A stretch of 64,000 nucleotides of DNA from positions 1-64,000 of the forward strand of contig JAITUA010000020.1 of NCBI GenBank assembly GCA_031286615.1, given 5' to 3'. The notes beneath the pieces are model-generated. The model was given only the letters and a program-made list of their open reading frames with translations, searched no databases and was not told the DNA's origin. Source of the DNA: Chryseobacterium sp. (GTDB taxonomy: Bacteria; Bacteroidota; Bacteroidia; Flavobacteriales; Weeksellaceae). A program made the position numbers and the translations under genes. Positions within the stretch are counted from its first letter, which is position 1; every line of letters begins with the position of its first letter. This document shows positions 1 to 8,662 of this stretch, piece after piece.

Positions 1-37
1 TTGCACAGCGTTTACCAATAGTTTTGGAAACAAAATT

Positions 38-110
38 GCGGAAGTAGCTCAGTTGGTAGAGCGTCAGCCTTCCAAGCTGAATGTCGCGGGTTCGACCCCC
101 GTCTTCCGCT
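38..110 (+). tRNA. tRNA-Gly (anticodon TCC)
   Basis: A complete cloverleaf can be folded: acceptor stem GCGGAAG pairs with CTTCCGC and is followed by discriminator T. The anticodon stem TCAGC/GCTGA encloses a 7-nt loop with anticodon TCC. The T-arm GGGTTCGACCCC is standard. CCA is not encoded. It lies 40 nt before tRNA-Thr, with a hairpin between them. Confidence 0.97.
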
Positions 111-111
111 C

Positions 112-143
112 AAAAAAATCACGCTACTTAGTGTGATTTTTTT
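112..143 (+). terminator. Hairpin terminator between the two tRNA genes
   Basis: AAAAAAATCAC pairs perfectly with GTGATTTTTTT over 11 bp, and the loop adds an inner CTA/TAG pairing. The A-run and T-run flanks make it usable on either strand. It may also act as a processing boundary between tRNA-Gly and tRNA-Thr. Confidence 0.6.
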
Positions 144-150
144 AGTTAAT

Positions 151-222
151 GCCGACTTAGCTCAGCGGTAGAGTGCTTCCTTGGTAAGGAAGAGGTCACG
201 GGTTCAAGTCCCGTAGTTGGCT
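151..222 (+). tRNA. tRNA-Thr (anticodon GGT)
   Basis: Acceptor stem GCCGACT pairs with AGTTGGC (with a G-U pair) and discriminator T follows. Anticodon stem CTTCC/GGAAG holds the loop TTGGTAA with anticodon GGT. The D-arm and the T-arm GGGTTCAAGTCCC are typical. In Flavobacteriia this tRNA commonly stands just before tuf; here an efflux locus of about 8 kb lies between them. Confidence 0.97.
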
Positions 223-230
223 CTCGATTT

Positions 231-256
231 TCCCGAATTTCTTCGGGATTTTTTTT
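231..256 (+). terminator. Rho-independent terminator after the tRNA genes
   Basis: TCCCGAA and TTCGGGA form a 7-bp stem with a TTTC loop, followed by a run of eight T. It ends the tRNA transcript before the two-component genes. Confidence 0.85.
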
Positions 257-476
257 ACCCTATTTTTTGAATACAGCATAAATTGTTTTTGTCACTGAAG
301 AAGTTTTATCGTTAAACACCTGCTTAAACAAAACAGTAAAATTGGCCGCATTCAATTTTTTCAAAGCTACTTTTTTTCTATTAATAATAAAGTACAGAAG
401 TTTTCCGAAAATTTTTACTTCATCTTTAGAATTACAATCATAAAATTTTCGTTAAATTCGTGTAAAATAATTTTTG

Positions 477-1157
477 ATGAATATTCTTTTATTAGAAGAT
501 GATCTCATTCTGTCTGCAGAACTTTGCCGATTTTTAGAATCAAATAATTTTAACTGTGATAAAATCTATGACGGGGAAACTTTTCTCCGCCAGATAAAAA
601 ATAATAGTTACGAACTGTATTTGCTCGACATTAATGTTCCTAAAATAAATGGACTTGACGTCTGCCAGACGATCCGTTCTTTTGATAAGAATACGCCAAT
701 CATTATCATTTCTGCTTATGGAGACATCTCTGATAAAAAAGATGCCTTCACCAGACTGGCTGATGATTATCTGGTAAAGCCTTTTCAGTTTGAAGAACTT
801 CTTTTAAGAATGAATTCGCTGCTGAGGAGGAAGGCTCCTTCCGATAATTCAGATCAGGATATTCTTAGAATTGACGATCTTATTATCAACAAAACGGAAC
901 AGAAGGTCTATCGTGGAGGAAATGAAATAACCCTTACATTAAAAGAATTTCAGCTCTTGGTTTATCTTGCGGAAGCGCAGGGAAGAACTGTTTCCAAACA
1001 GCAGATCACAGAACATGTATGGGAGCATAATTTTAATACGAATACCAATACGGTGGAAGTTTATATCAATTTCCTGAGGAAAAAAATTGATAAAGATTTT
1101 AAAATAAAACTGATCCATACCCGTTCAGGTTTCGGATATTACCTTAGCCCACTATAA
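477..1157 (+). CDS. OmpR/PhoB-family response regulator (metal efflux regulator, CzcR/CusR-like)
   Basis: This is a 226-residue response regulator with two domains. The receiver (about 1-115) has the acidic pocket E7-D8-D9, the phospho-acceptor D51 in LLDINVP, and the conserved Lys in YLVKPF. The winged-helix DNA-binding domain (about 128-225) ends in the usual VYINFLRKKI and TRSGFGYYL segments. An in-frame TTG lies one codon upstream at 474, but the ATG at 477 gives the standard start. The kinase gene follows with no gap, so the two are co-transcribed. The nearby CzcCBA-like operon and the 11-bp direct repeats at 2666-2704 suggest that operon as its target; the metal sensed is inferred, not seen. 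Confidence 0.93.
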   Translation: MNILLLEDDLILSAELCRFLESNNFNCDKIYDGETFLRQIKNNSYELYLLDINVPKINGLDVCQTIRSFDKNTPIIIISAYGDISDKKDAFTRLADDYLVKPFQFEELLLRMNSLLRRKAPSDNSDQDILRIDDLIINKTEQKVYRGGNEITLTLKEFQLLVYLAEAQGRTVSKQQITEHVWEHNFNTNTNTVEVYINFLRKKIDKDFKIKLIHTRSGFGYYLSPL

Positions 1158-2522
1158 ATGTCTTTAAAAAGAAAGATAGCCTTAACAATCAGTATCGCCT
1201 TTTCATTACTTTTTGGAATGGTGATGGCGGTCATTTATTTATCTTTTAATGATTTCAGAAGGGATGAATTTAAAGAACGTTTCAGGCAGCGACTTGAATT
1301 TACGTCTCATTTCATTTCAAAATCCAAAGACTTTGAGGAGGAAGCTCCTGTTTTCTTCAATGAAAATTCAGATAACATTCTTTTGAACGAAAAGATTTTA
1401 ATTTTCAACGAAAAAAAAGAACTGATCTATAGTACCATCAAAGACCGGAATGTTACCTGGGATAGTGCAATGCTCAAAGAACTGGATAAAAAGAAGATTA
1501 TCTATACGGAAAGAACAGTTCCGGAAATTTATGCCGCACTCAGGACAATCAATGGTGAAGATTATTATATTCTTACAAGTGCCTTTGATACCAATGGAAA
1601 ATCAAAGTTGGGATATTTAAAATACCTTTTGATCACGGCTTATGCGATGAGTACTCTTCTTATTGGCTTTTTTAGTTATTATTTTGTGGAAAAATTTCTT
1701 CGCCCGCTGGAAGATCTGAATAAAGAGATTTCTGAAGTAACGGCGCATAAACTTACGAAGCAGATTCCTGTTGAGCAGTCTAATGATGAAGTCAGTGTAC
1801 TGGCAAAATCATTTAATACAATGATTGGAAGGCTGGATGATGTATTTCAGTCACAAAAGGATTTTACTGCAAGTGCTTCCCATGAGATAAGGACGCCAAT
1901 TACACGAATGGCATTTCAGCTTGAGAACCTCATAAAATTTGAAGAACATTCCCCGGAAACCTTATCTTCTTTACAACAGATCCAACGGGATGTTTACCAG
2001 TTGTCAGATTTGACGAATTCGCTTTTACTGCTTACAAAATTTGATAAAGAAAATATTCAGAGTATTTATGAGGAAGTCAGAATTGATGAAGTCATCTTTG
2101 AGGCTTTTGAAGCAGTAGAGAAAAGTTATCCACAGCTTAAGCTTGATTTTCTGATTAATGAAGAAAGTTCCGAAAATGCTTTTCTAATGATAAAGGGAAT
2201 TCAATCACTATTGGTTATTGTCTTTATCAATCTCTTTAAAAATGCTGCGGTGTATTCTGATAATTCAGAGGTGAATGTCTTGATCACGGAAACGAATGAT
2301 AACCTTTCTGTAGAAGTTCTCTCTCATGGAAATACTATTTCTGAAGATGAGCAGGCCAAACTGTTTGAAGCTTTCACAAGAGGAAATAATGCCCAGAATA
2401 TTGCAGGATCAGGTCTTGGACTTAGAATTGTCAAAAGGATTCTGGAATATCATGATGCTGATATCATATATTCCTCCCCTCGGGAATATGTGAATAAATT
2501 CACTTTAATTTTTAAGAAATAA
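1158..2522 (+). CDS. Two-component sensor histidine kinase
   Basis: A 454-residue inner-membrane kinase. TM1 is about residues 7-29 and TM2 about 154-177, enclosing a periplasmic sensor of about 125 residues that shows no obvious His/Cys/Met metal cluster. A HAMP linker (about 178-232) leads to the H-box SHEIRTP with phospho-acceptor H242. The ATPase domain has an N-box (INLFKNAA) and a G-box (GSGLGLRIV). The start codon directly abuts the regulator stop, so the pair is translationally linked. Its partner is the regulator at 477-1157. By position it should sense envelope metal or stress and switch on the efflux operon downstream. Confidence 0.93.
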   Translation: MSLKRKIALTISIAFSLLFGMVMAVIYLSFNDFRRDEFKERFRQRLEFTSHFISKSKDFEEEAPVFFNENSDNILLNEKILIFNEKKELIYSTIKDRNVTWDSAMLKELDKKKIIYTERTVPEIYAALRTINGEDYYILTSAFDTNGKSKLGYLKYLLITAYAMSTLLIGFFSYYFVEKFLRPLEDLNKEISEVTAHKLTKQIPVEQSNDEVSVLAKSFNTMIGRLDDVFQSQKDFTASASHEIRTPITRMAFQLENLIKFEEHSPETLSSLQQIQRDVYQLSDLTNSLLLLTKFDKENIQSIYEEVRIDEVIFEAFEAVEKSYPQLKLDFLINEESSENAFLMIKGIQSLLVIVFINLFKNAAVYSDNSEVNVLITETNDNLSVEVLSHGNTISEDEQAKLFEAFTRGNNAQNIAGSGLGLRIVKRILEYHDADIIYSSPREYVNKFTLIFKK

Positions 2523-2527
2523 TACTC

Positions 2528-2561
2528 AAAAGCAACTCGCCTTAAAGCAGTTGCTTTTTTT
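2528..2561 (+). terminator. Terminator after the kinase gene
   Basis: AGCAACT (2531-2537) pairs with AGTTGCT (2549-2555), with flanking A and T runs and a trailing T tract. It separates the two-component transcript from the efflux operon, which therefore needs its own promoter. Confidence 0.8.
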
Positions 2562-2665
2562 GTTAAACTCCAGATTAAATTTTTGATAAAAAACTCAACT
2601 ATTGGAGAATAAAATAGTTGTTCAACTTTTGCAGTTGTTCTTTGAAACGTCCTGTAGAAGGATAT

Positions 2666-2722
2666 TTTAATATTTTTTTAAGCATCATTTAAGTTTCTTT
2701 TAAGAGCATCAGAGCAATTTTG
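2666..2722 (+). promoter_or_regulatory. Putative response-regulator box (four 11-bp direct repeats) and -7 element of the efflux operon
   Basis: TTTAAT (2666-2671) and TTTAAG (2677-2682, 2688-2693, 2699-2704) recur at an exact 11-bp period, the spacing used by OmpR/PhoB-family dimers on direct repeats. CAATTTTG (2715-2722) fits the Bacteroidota -7 consensus TAnnTTTG except for its first base. The repeats cover the -33 region, where no good TTTG is seen, as expected of an activator-dependent promoter. The predicted transcript start is about 16-20 nt before the ATG at 2743. Confidence 0.7.
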
Positions 2723-2742
2723 TAATTTAAAAAGAAAAAACA

Positions 2743-3984
2743 ATGAACAGAATTGCAGTGCTGTGTCTCGCCGTTTCCTCATTCATGGCAGCACAACAGC
2801 AGATGTCTCTTTTGGATTGCGAAGAAGCTTTTCAGAAGAACAACCTCCAGCTGCTCGCCGAACAATACAACATCAATATGGCTGATGCAGATATTCTGCA
2901 GGCTAAAATCTGGGAATTACCACAACTAAGCGGCCAGTTCAATGCTTATAATCCTCAGGATAAGAAGATTTTTGATGTGGGACACTCAAAAGGAGCAGGA
3001 ATTACTCAATTGATCTATATGGGTGGTAAAAAGAAAAATGAAATTGCTTTTGCCAAATCCAATAAAGAACTTGCCCAACTTCAGTTTTCCCAACTGCTGG
3101 CGGATTTAAGATCTCAGCTTCGTTCTGCCTACTTCAACCTTTATTACGAAAAACTAAAATTGGAGAACACCAATAAGCAGCTAGGGTATATGAATGACCT
3201 TTTAAATGCTTATCGTGTACAGTCTGCAAAAGGTAACGTTTCTCTTAAAGATGCCGTTAGGTTACAGAGTATTGTAATCCAACTAAATCATGATAAACTT
3301 GAGATCAATAAAAATATACTTGATTTCGAACAGAACCTGAAAGTTTTAACAGGGGTTTCGGAAGAAATAGAACCTACGATGTCTGAAGCTGAAGCTAAAG
3401 AATCTCTGGCAGCACAGCCCTTCGGAAATGAAGAAGACTTGAAAAGTAAGGCCCTGGAAAATAATGCAGATTACCAATACAATCTGAAACTCATAGATAA
3501 TAGCAAGTTGTATGCACAATGGCAGAAATCTTTGAATGTGCCGGATTTGACAGTAGGTGCTGCATGGGATCAGGCAGGTGGAACTTTTAATAATGAAGCG
3601 AACCTTACCTTAGGAATTCCTTTGCCTTTATGGAAAGCGAATCAGGGAAATGTGGTGAAAGCAAATTATGCTATTCAACAGAATCAGAAGAATGCTGACT
3701 TTCAAAAAATGACTCTGGAGACGAAAGTGCAGTCTGCTTATAAAACCTGGAAAGCACAGTATGACCAGCTTTTGTACATCAAAACTACGGACCTGCAGAA
3801 TATGGATCTCGTATACAATGGGATGCTGAATAATTTCAGAAAAGGGAATGTCAACCTGATTGAATTCACAGACTTTATGGATAGCTACAGGGAGACAGCC
3901 CTACAGATCTATGATATGAAAAATGAGATCATGCAGTCCGCAGAACAGCTTAATCAACTTGTACAAACTAAAATCTTCTATTAA
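2743..3984 (+). CDS. TolC/CzcC-family outer-membrane efflux protein
   Basis: A 413-residue outer-membrane factor, predicted to form the trimeric exit channel of the tripartite RND pump encoded by the next two genes. A signal peptide (about 1-17, ending AA|QQQ) is followed by two long coiled-coil outer-membrane-efflux repeats (about 25-205 and 230-410), rich in Gln, Asn and Lys heptads. Length and layout match CzcC/CusC-type proteins of Bacteroidota. It is the first gene of the operon and lies 20 nt after the predicted -7 element. Only 4 nt separate its stop from the start of the adaptor gene. Confidence 0.92.
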   Translation: MNRIAVLCLAVSSFMAAQQQMSLLDCEEAFQKNNLQLLAEQYNINMADADILQAKIWELPQLSGQFNAYNPQDKKIFDVGHSKGAGITQLIYMGGKKKNEIAFAKSNKELAQLQFSQLLADLRSQLRSAYFNLYYEKLKLENTNKQLGYMNDLLNAYRVQSAKGNVSLKDAVRLQSIVIQLNHDKLEINKNILDFEQNLKVLTGVSEEIEPTMSEAEAKESLAAQPFGNEEDLKSKALENNADYQYNLKLIDNSKLYAQWQKSLNVPDLTVGAAWDQAGGTFNNEANLTLGIPLPLWKANQGNVVKANYAIQQNQKNADFQKMTLETKVQSAYKTWKAQYDQLLYIKTTDLQNMDLVYNGMLNNFRKGNVNLIEFTDFMDSYRETALQIYDMKNEIMQSAEQLNQLVQTKIFY

Positions 3985-3988
3985 AATC

Positions 3989-5074
3989 ATGAAAACATAT
4001 ATTATCCCCGTATTGATGGCCCTTTCATTATTGGCCTGTTCAAAAAAAGAGGAAGAAAAAACCAATCACGCCAAAAAAGGATTTGAACTGAGCAATACAA
4101 TGCTGAATTCTATTTCCCTGGCAAAAGTTGAAAAAAAGAATATAGAAGATGAATACAGCTTTTACGGAAAGATCTCAGCAGACAAAAACAGTTATATAGA
4201 TGTTTACCCGTTGGTAGGAGGAAATGTGATGAGTGTAAATGTAGAGCTGGGTGACTACGTGAAAAAAGGACAAGTGCTGGCAACCATCAGGAGTACTGAG
4301 CTTGCAGAAATTCAAAAAGATGTAAGTGATGCAAAAACAGATCTGGTAGTGGCGAAAAATAATCTTCGTGTTGCGAAGGAACTCTACGAAGGAAAGCTGA
4401 ACACAGAAAGAGATGTCCTGGAAGCCAAAAGCCAGTTACAAAAAGCCGAAGATCAGTTACAGAGAGCTGCAGCAGTAAGTACGGTTTATAATGTGAAAAC
4501 CGGAAATATATACAGTGTAGTAGCACCCATTAACGGTTATATTGTTCAGAAAAGTATCAATAAAGATATGCAGCTGAGAAGCGACAGAAGTGATAATATC
4601 TTTGATGTTGCCAATACAACCAACGTTTGGGCAATTATGAATGTCAACGAATCAGATATTGATAAAATAAGTCTTGGAATGAAAGCGCAGGTATCTACCC
4701 TTTCTTATCCGGATAAAGTTTTTGACGGGAAAATTGATAAAATATTCAAGATTATTGATCCACAGACCAATGCTATGCAGGCCAGAGTGGTATTGGATAA
4801 CGCTAATGGGCTTCTCATTCCGGACAGTAAAGCAACAATAAAGGTTTCCAGCCTGGAGAGCAGTACAATGTTGACTGTTCCGTCCAAAGCAGTGATTTTT
4901 GATGATAACAAAAGCTTTGTAGTAATTTTTAAATCAAGAACAGATGTGAAGGTGAGAGAAATTAAAGTATTAAAACAAGTAGGGGAGGTCACTTATATAG
5001 CAGACGGATTGAAAGAAGGAGAAGAAGTGATTACCAACAACCAGCTGCTGATATACCGTTCACTGAACAGCTAG
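3989..5074 (+). CDS. Efflux RND periplasmic adaptor (CzcB/CusB-like membrane-fusion lipoprotein)
   Basis: A 361-residue adaptor linking the inner-membrane pump to the outer-membrane channel. The ATG at 3989 is chosen because it begins a clean lipoprotein signal peptide with lipobox LLAC and lipidated C17; a longer in-frame reading would overlap the preceding gene. After a short linker come a split biotinyl/lipoyl-like domain (GGNVMSVNVELGDYVKKGQ and later VVAPINGYI), a helical hairpin between them, and beta-barrel and membrane-proximal domains. No His-rich or Met-rich metal-binding extension is seen. The gap to the pump gene is 68 nt. Confidence 0.92.
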   Translation: MKTYIIPVLMALSLLACSKKEEEKTNHAKKGFELSNTMLNSISLAKVEKKNIEDEYSFYGKISADKNSYIDVYPLVGGNVMSVNVELGDYVKKGQVLATIRSTELAEIQKDVSDAKTDLVVAKNNLRVAKELYEGKLNTERDVLEAKSQLQKAEDQLQRAAAVSTVYNVKTGNIYSVVAPINGYIVQKSINKDMQLRSDRSDNIFDVANTTNVWAIMNVNESDIDKISLGMKAQVSTLSYPDKVFDGKIDKIFKIIDPQTNAMQARVVLDNANGLLIPDSKATIKVSSLESSTMLTVPSKAVIFDDNKSFVVIFKSRTDVKVREIKVLKQVGEVTYIADGLKEGEEVITNNQLLIYRSLNS

Positions 5075-5142
5075 TCTTATTAAACCCTTAAGAATTTGAT
5101 ATTTTTCTTTAACGGCTTTTTTAGGTCATCAATTTATCTATC

Positions 5143-8100
5143 ATGAATAAATTCATAAAAAATATAATCGCTTTTTCATTAAAAAATAAAGCATTTACCT
5201 TTATCTGGGTAGCGATTTTAGCCATCTCTGGTTTTATAAGTTTCAAAAATATGCCTATTGAAGCTTTTCCGGATGTTACCAATACCCAGATTGTAATCAT
5301 CACCCAATGGAATGGGCGCAGTGCAGAAGAAGTAGAACGTTTTGTCACTACACCCATTGAGTTGGCGATGAGCCCGGTTCAGAAGAAAACAAGCGTGAGA
5401 AGTACCACAATGTTTGGTCTTTCCATTGTTAAAATTCTGTTTGACGATGGGGTGGACGATACTTTTGCCAGAAATCAGGTCAATAACCAATTAAGAACCA
5501 TTAGCCTTCCTGATGAGGTAGATCCAGAAGTACAGCCACCCTACGGGCCAACCGGTGAGATTTTCAGATATACGCTGGAAAGTAAAACAAAAGATTCAAG
5601 AGCTTTGCTTACCCTGCAAAACTGGGTCATAGACCGTGCTTTAAGAGGTGTTCCCGGAGTTGCTGATATCAATGTCTTCGGAGGTCAGGATAAAGTTTTT
5701 GAATTAAGCATCGATCCAAGAGCATTAGATAAATACAATCTGACTCCGCTTCAGGTATATGATGCTGTCACCAAGAGTAACCTGAATGTAGGAGGAGATG
5801 TTATTGAAAAAAATGGTCAGGCCTATGTAGTAAGAGGAATTGGTTTGGTGAAATCTGTGGCAGATATCGGAAATATTACTATTCAGAATGACAGCGGAAA
5901 CCCTGTTTTGGTAAAAAATGTCGCTGAGGTTCATGAAAGTTCCATGCCCAGAGTAGGACAGGCTGCACTGAATCATCATGATGATACGGTAGAAGGAATC
6001 GTTGTGATGAGAAAAGGGGAAAATCCAAGAGAGGTTTTGGTAGGAGTAAAGGCGAAAATTAAAGAGCTTAACGAAAAGATACTTCCAAAAGATGTCAAAA
6101 TGGTTACTTTCTACGATCGTGACAACCTGATGGATTTTACCACTCATACCGTAATGCATAACCTTATTGAAGGAATTGTGCTGGTAACGGTGATCGTTTT
6201 AATCTTTATGGCAGACTGGAGAACAACGCTGATTGTTTCCATCATTATTCCTTTATCTTTACTCTTTGCATTTTTATGTTTAAAACTGGCCGGGATGAGT
6301 GCCAATCTGCTTTCATTAGGAGCGGTAGACTTCGGAATCATCATAGACGGAGCCGTCGTCATGGTAGAAGGACTCTTTGTAATGCTCGATCATAAGGCAA
6401 AAAAGTATGGAACGGAGAAGTTTAATAAACTGGCAAAAGGAGGCTGGATCAAACAGACCGGAACAGGATTGGGAAAAGCAATCTTCTTTTCAAAATTAAT
6501 CATCATTACTTCCCTGATCCCTATTTTCTCATTTCAGAAAGTAGAAGGAAAAATGTTCTCTCCTTTGGCTTTTACACTGGGATTTGCATTAATAGGGGCA
6601 TTGATATTTACATTAACTCTGGTTCCTGTTCTTTCACATATCCTTTTAAATAAAAATGTAAGAGAGAAAAATAATCCGTTTGTTAATTTCTGGGATAGAA
6701 TCGTTTTAAAAGGCTTTAATTTAACATTTAAGCATAAAAAAATGAGTATGATTGTTGCTATCTCTTTCCTGGCACTCACTTTATTTTCCGGTAAATTTTT
6801 AGGAACAGAATTTCTTCCTCAGTTAAATGAAGGTTCATTGTGGATCACTGCCGAAATGCCGATGAGTTCTTCATTAAAAGAATCTCTGAAAACAGCAGAC
6901 CTTTTAAAGAAAGATATTATGAGCTTTTCAGAAGTCACAGACGTTCTGGCACAGACAGGGAGAAGTAATGACGGAACAGACCCTAATGGATTTGGATTTG
7001 TTCAGTTTGCTGTTAACCTTAAACCAAGAGAAGAATGGAAGCGTAAGATCACTTATGATGAATTGATTAATGAAATTGATAAAAAGCTCAGAAGTTATCA
7101 GGGAATTACTTTCAATTATTCCCAGCCCATTTCAGATAATGTGGCGGAAGCAGTGGCAGGTTTTAAAGCAGAAAACGGAATCAAAATCTATGGCGATAAT
7201 CTGGAAACCCTTGACAAAATAGCGAATGAAGTTCTGTTAAAAGTTAAAGATGTAGAAGGAGTAAAAGATCCGGGAATCATTAAAAATATCGGTCAGCCGG
7301 AAGTAAGTGTTGTACTGGACAGAGATAAAATGGCTGCTTATGGTGTAATGCCGGCAGATGCACAGGCCGTATTGGAAATGGCTTTTGGTGGGAAAACCGC
7401 TTCAGAGATGTTTGATGGTGAAAGAAAATTCCCAATCCGTCTGCGTTATTCACAGGAATACAGGACCAATGAAAATGATATTGCCGCTTTGATGGTTCCC
7501 ACTCAGGATGGAGCAAAGATCCCTTTAAAAGAAATAAGTACCATCGTGAAAGATAACGGAGCGGCATTTATTTACAGAGACAATATCAAACGATATATCG
7601 GGGTCAAATTCTCAATCCGTGACAGGGATTTGGGAAGTACAATTGCCGATGCCCAGAAAAAAGTAGAAACTATTGAGCTTCCGGACGGCTATTCTATAGG
7701 ATGGACCGGACAGTTTGAAAACCAGCAGCGGGCCTCCCACAGATTGGCACAGGTGGTACCCGTAAGTATTCTTATGATTTTCTTCCTGTTGTTTATCCTG
7801 TTTGGAAATATGAAGGATTCCCTGTTGGTACTAGCCAATGTGCCTTTTGCTTTAATAGGAGGAATTATCGCTTTACACGTTACCGGAATCAATTTTGGAA
7901 TTTCTGCCGGAGTAGGGATGATTGCCCTCTTGGGAATTTGTATTCAAAATGGGGTAATTCTTATCACAGAATTCCATCAGAACGTGAAGGATGGTCTTGA
8001 TATAGACTCTGCGATATTAAATGGGGTGAAATCCAGAACAAGACCTGTAATTATGACTGCGCTTATGGCCTCTATCGGATTGATGCCGGCAGCATTGTCT

Positions 8101-8241
8101 ACAGGAATCGGGTCTGAATCTCAAAAACCTCTGGCAATTGTCATTATTGGAGGGTTGATCACAGCTACTGTGCTTACTTTGCTTATTTTCCCAATTATCT
8201 TCTGGATCTTCAACAGAACAAAAAAACTCAGTCATATTTAA
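5143..8241 (+). CDS. CzcA/CusA-family heavy-metal efflux RND transporter
   Basis: A 1032-residue inner-membrane proton-driven pump of the HME-RND family, the usual length. TM1 (about 11-30) precedes a porter domain, and the TM4 relay motif reads DFGIIIDGAVVMVE with D396, D402 and E409. This matches the D-x5-D-x6-E pattern of divalent-cation (Zn/Co/Cd/Ni-type) HME pumps rather than CusA-type Cu/Ag pumps. The Asn that often follows the Glu is Gly here. The second half repeats the porter and TM bundle (TM7-12, about 870-1025). It forms a tripartite system with the two preceding genes. Metal specificity is inferred from the motif only. Confidence 0.93.
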   Translation: MNKFIKNIIAFSLKNKAFTFIWVAILAISGFISFKNMPIEAFPDVTNTQIVIITQWNGRSAEEVERFVTTPIELAMSPVQKKTSVRSTTMFGLSIVKILFDDGVDDTFARNQVNNQLRTISLPDEVDPEVQPPYGPTGEIFRYTLESKTKDSRALLTLQNWVIDRALRGVPGVADINVFGGQDKVFELSIDPRALDKYNLTPLQVYDAVTKSNLNVGGDVIEKNGQAYVVRGIGLVKSVADIGNITIQNDSGNPVLVKNVAEVHESSMPRVGQAALNHHDDTVEGIVVMRKGENPREVLVGVKAKIKELNEKILPKDVKMVTFYDRDNLMDFTTHTVMHNLIEGIVLVTVIVLIFMADWRTTLIVSIIIPLSLLFAFLCLKLAGMSANLLSLGAVDFGIIIDGAVVMVEGLFVMLDHKAKKYGTEKFNKLAKGGWIKQTGTGLGKAIFFSKLIIITSLIPIFSFQKVEGKMFSPLAFTLGFALIGALIFTLTLVPVLSHILLNKNVREKNNPFVNFWDRIVLKGFNLTFKHKKMSMIVAISFLALTLFSGKFLGTEFLPQLNEGSLWITAEMPMSSSLKESLKTADLLKKDIMSFSEVTDVLAQTGRSNDGTDPNGFGFVQFAVNLKPREEWKRKITYDELINEIDKKLRSYQGITFNYSQPISDNVAEAVAGFKAENGIKIYGDNLETLDKIANEVLLKVKDVEGVKDPGIIKNIGQPEVSVVLDRDKMAAYGVMPADAQAVLEMAFGGKTASEMFDGERKFPIRLRYSQEYRTNENDIAALMVPTQDGAKIPLKEISTIVKDNGAAFIYRDNIKRYIGVKFSIRDRDLGSTIADAQKKVETIELPDGYSIGWTGQFENQQRASHRLAQVVPVSILMIFFLLFILFGNMKDSLLVLANVPFALIGGIIALHVTGINFGISAGVGMIALLGICIQNGVILITEFHQNVKDGLDIDSAILNGVKSRTRPVIMTALMASIGLMPAALSTGIGSESQKPLAIVIIGGLITATVLTLLIFPIIFWIFNRTKKLSHI

Positions 8242-8264
8242 ACTATCTTTCATTTATATTAGTC

Positions 8265-8297
8265 AGAAGCGCGGAAAACAAAGTTTTCCGCGCTTCT
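8265..8297 (+). terminator. Strong hairpin ending the efflux operon
   Basis: A perfect 15-bp stem (8265-8279 with 8283-8297, core GCGCGGAAAAC) has an AAA loop. No T run follows, so it may work as a 3-prime stabiliser or rho-dependent end. Confidence 0.6.
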
Positions 8298-8509
8298 CCA
8301 TTATTGAAATAAAATATGATGAGTTTAAAATCCTAATCCTACGATAGAAGCTTTTACAGTATGTATATTTATGCGGAAAAATAAATTGGATTTACGGATG
8401 GAGATAACGATTCGTATTTTTTTCTCTGTATATTGTATTCATAATTAGTGAGATAGTTTATATTTTTAATAAAACGTTTCTAAGGATTTTTTCTATTCGG
8501 AAAAATTTG

Positions 8510-8517
8510 TAAATTTG
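8510..8517 (+). promoter_or_regulatory. Possible distal tuf promoter (-7 element)
   Basis: TAAATTTG matches TAnnTTTG and is followed by GCAGTC, the same context as the rplK promoter. The -33 region is only T-rich, without a clear TTTG. If used, it gives a leader of about 140 nt before tuf. Confidence 0.45.
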
Positions 8518-8591
8518 CAGTCTCAATACGTTAAATATAAGGTTTGTCCTTCACTGGATGAGAATATTGAAAGTTTTTTTAATAAAAAGTT

Positions 8592-8619
8592 TTTGGTATT
8601 TAAAAATTCATTATATTTG
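8592..8619 (+). promoter_or_regulatory. tuf promoter
   Basis: TTTG (8592-8595), a 16-nt spacer and TATATTTG (8612-8619) form a full Bacteroidota vegetative promoter with a slightly short spacer. The start site would be about 8624, leaving a leader of about 40 nt. The rest of 8298-8662 holds no gene that I can support. Confidence 0.8.
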
Positions 8620-8662
8620 CACACCGAAAATTTGAAAAACAATAAATAAATAATTTTAAATC

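Noticed and set aside
260..445. About 61 codons open on the minus strand before the two-component genes, ending in a Lys-rich tail
   Set aside because: No ATG or good start, a stop just upstream, and no recognisable family. It might be a gene remnant but cannot be supported.
2126..2134. TTATCCACA inside the histidine kinase gene
   Set aside because: An isolated perfect DnaA box in coding sequence, of the frequency expected by chance; not part of a cluster.
8371..8448. A 25-codon ATG frame between the efflux operon and tuf
   Set aside because: Very short, no signal, no conserved feature and no terminator of its own.
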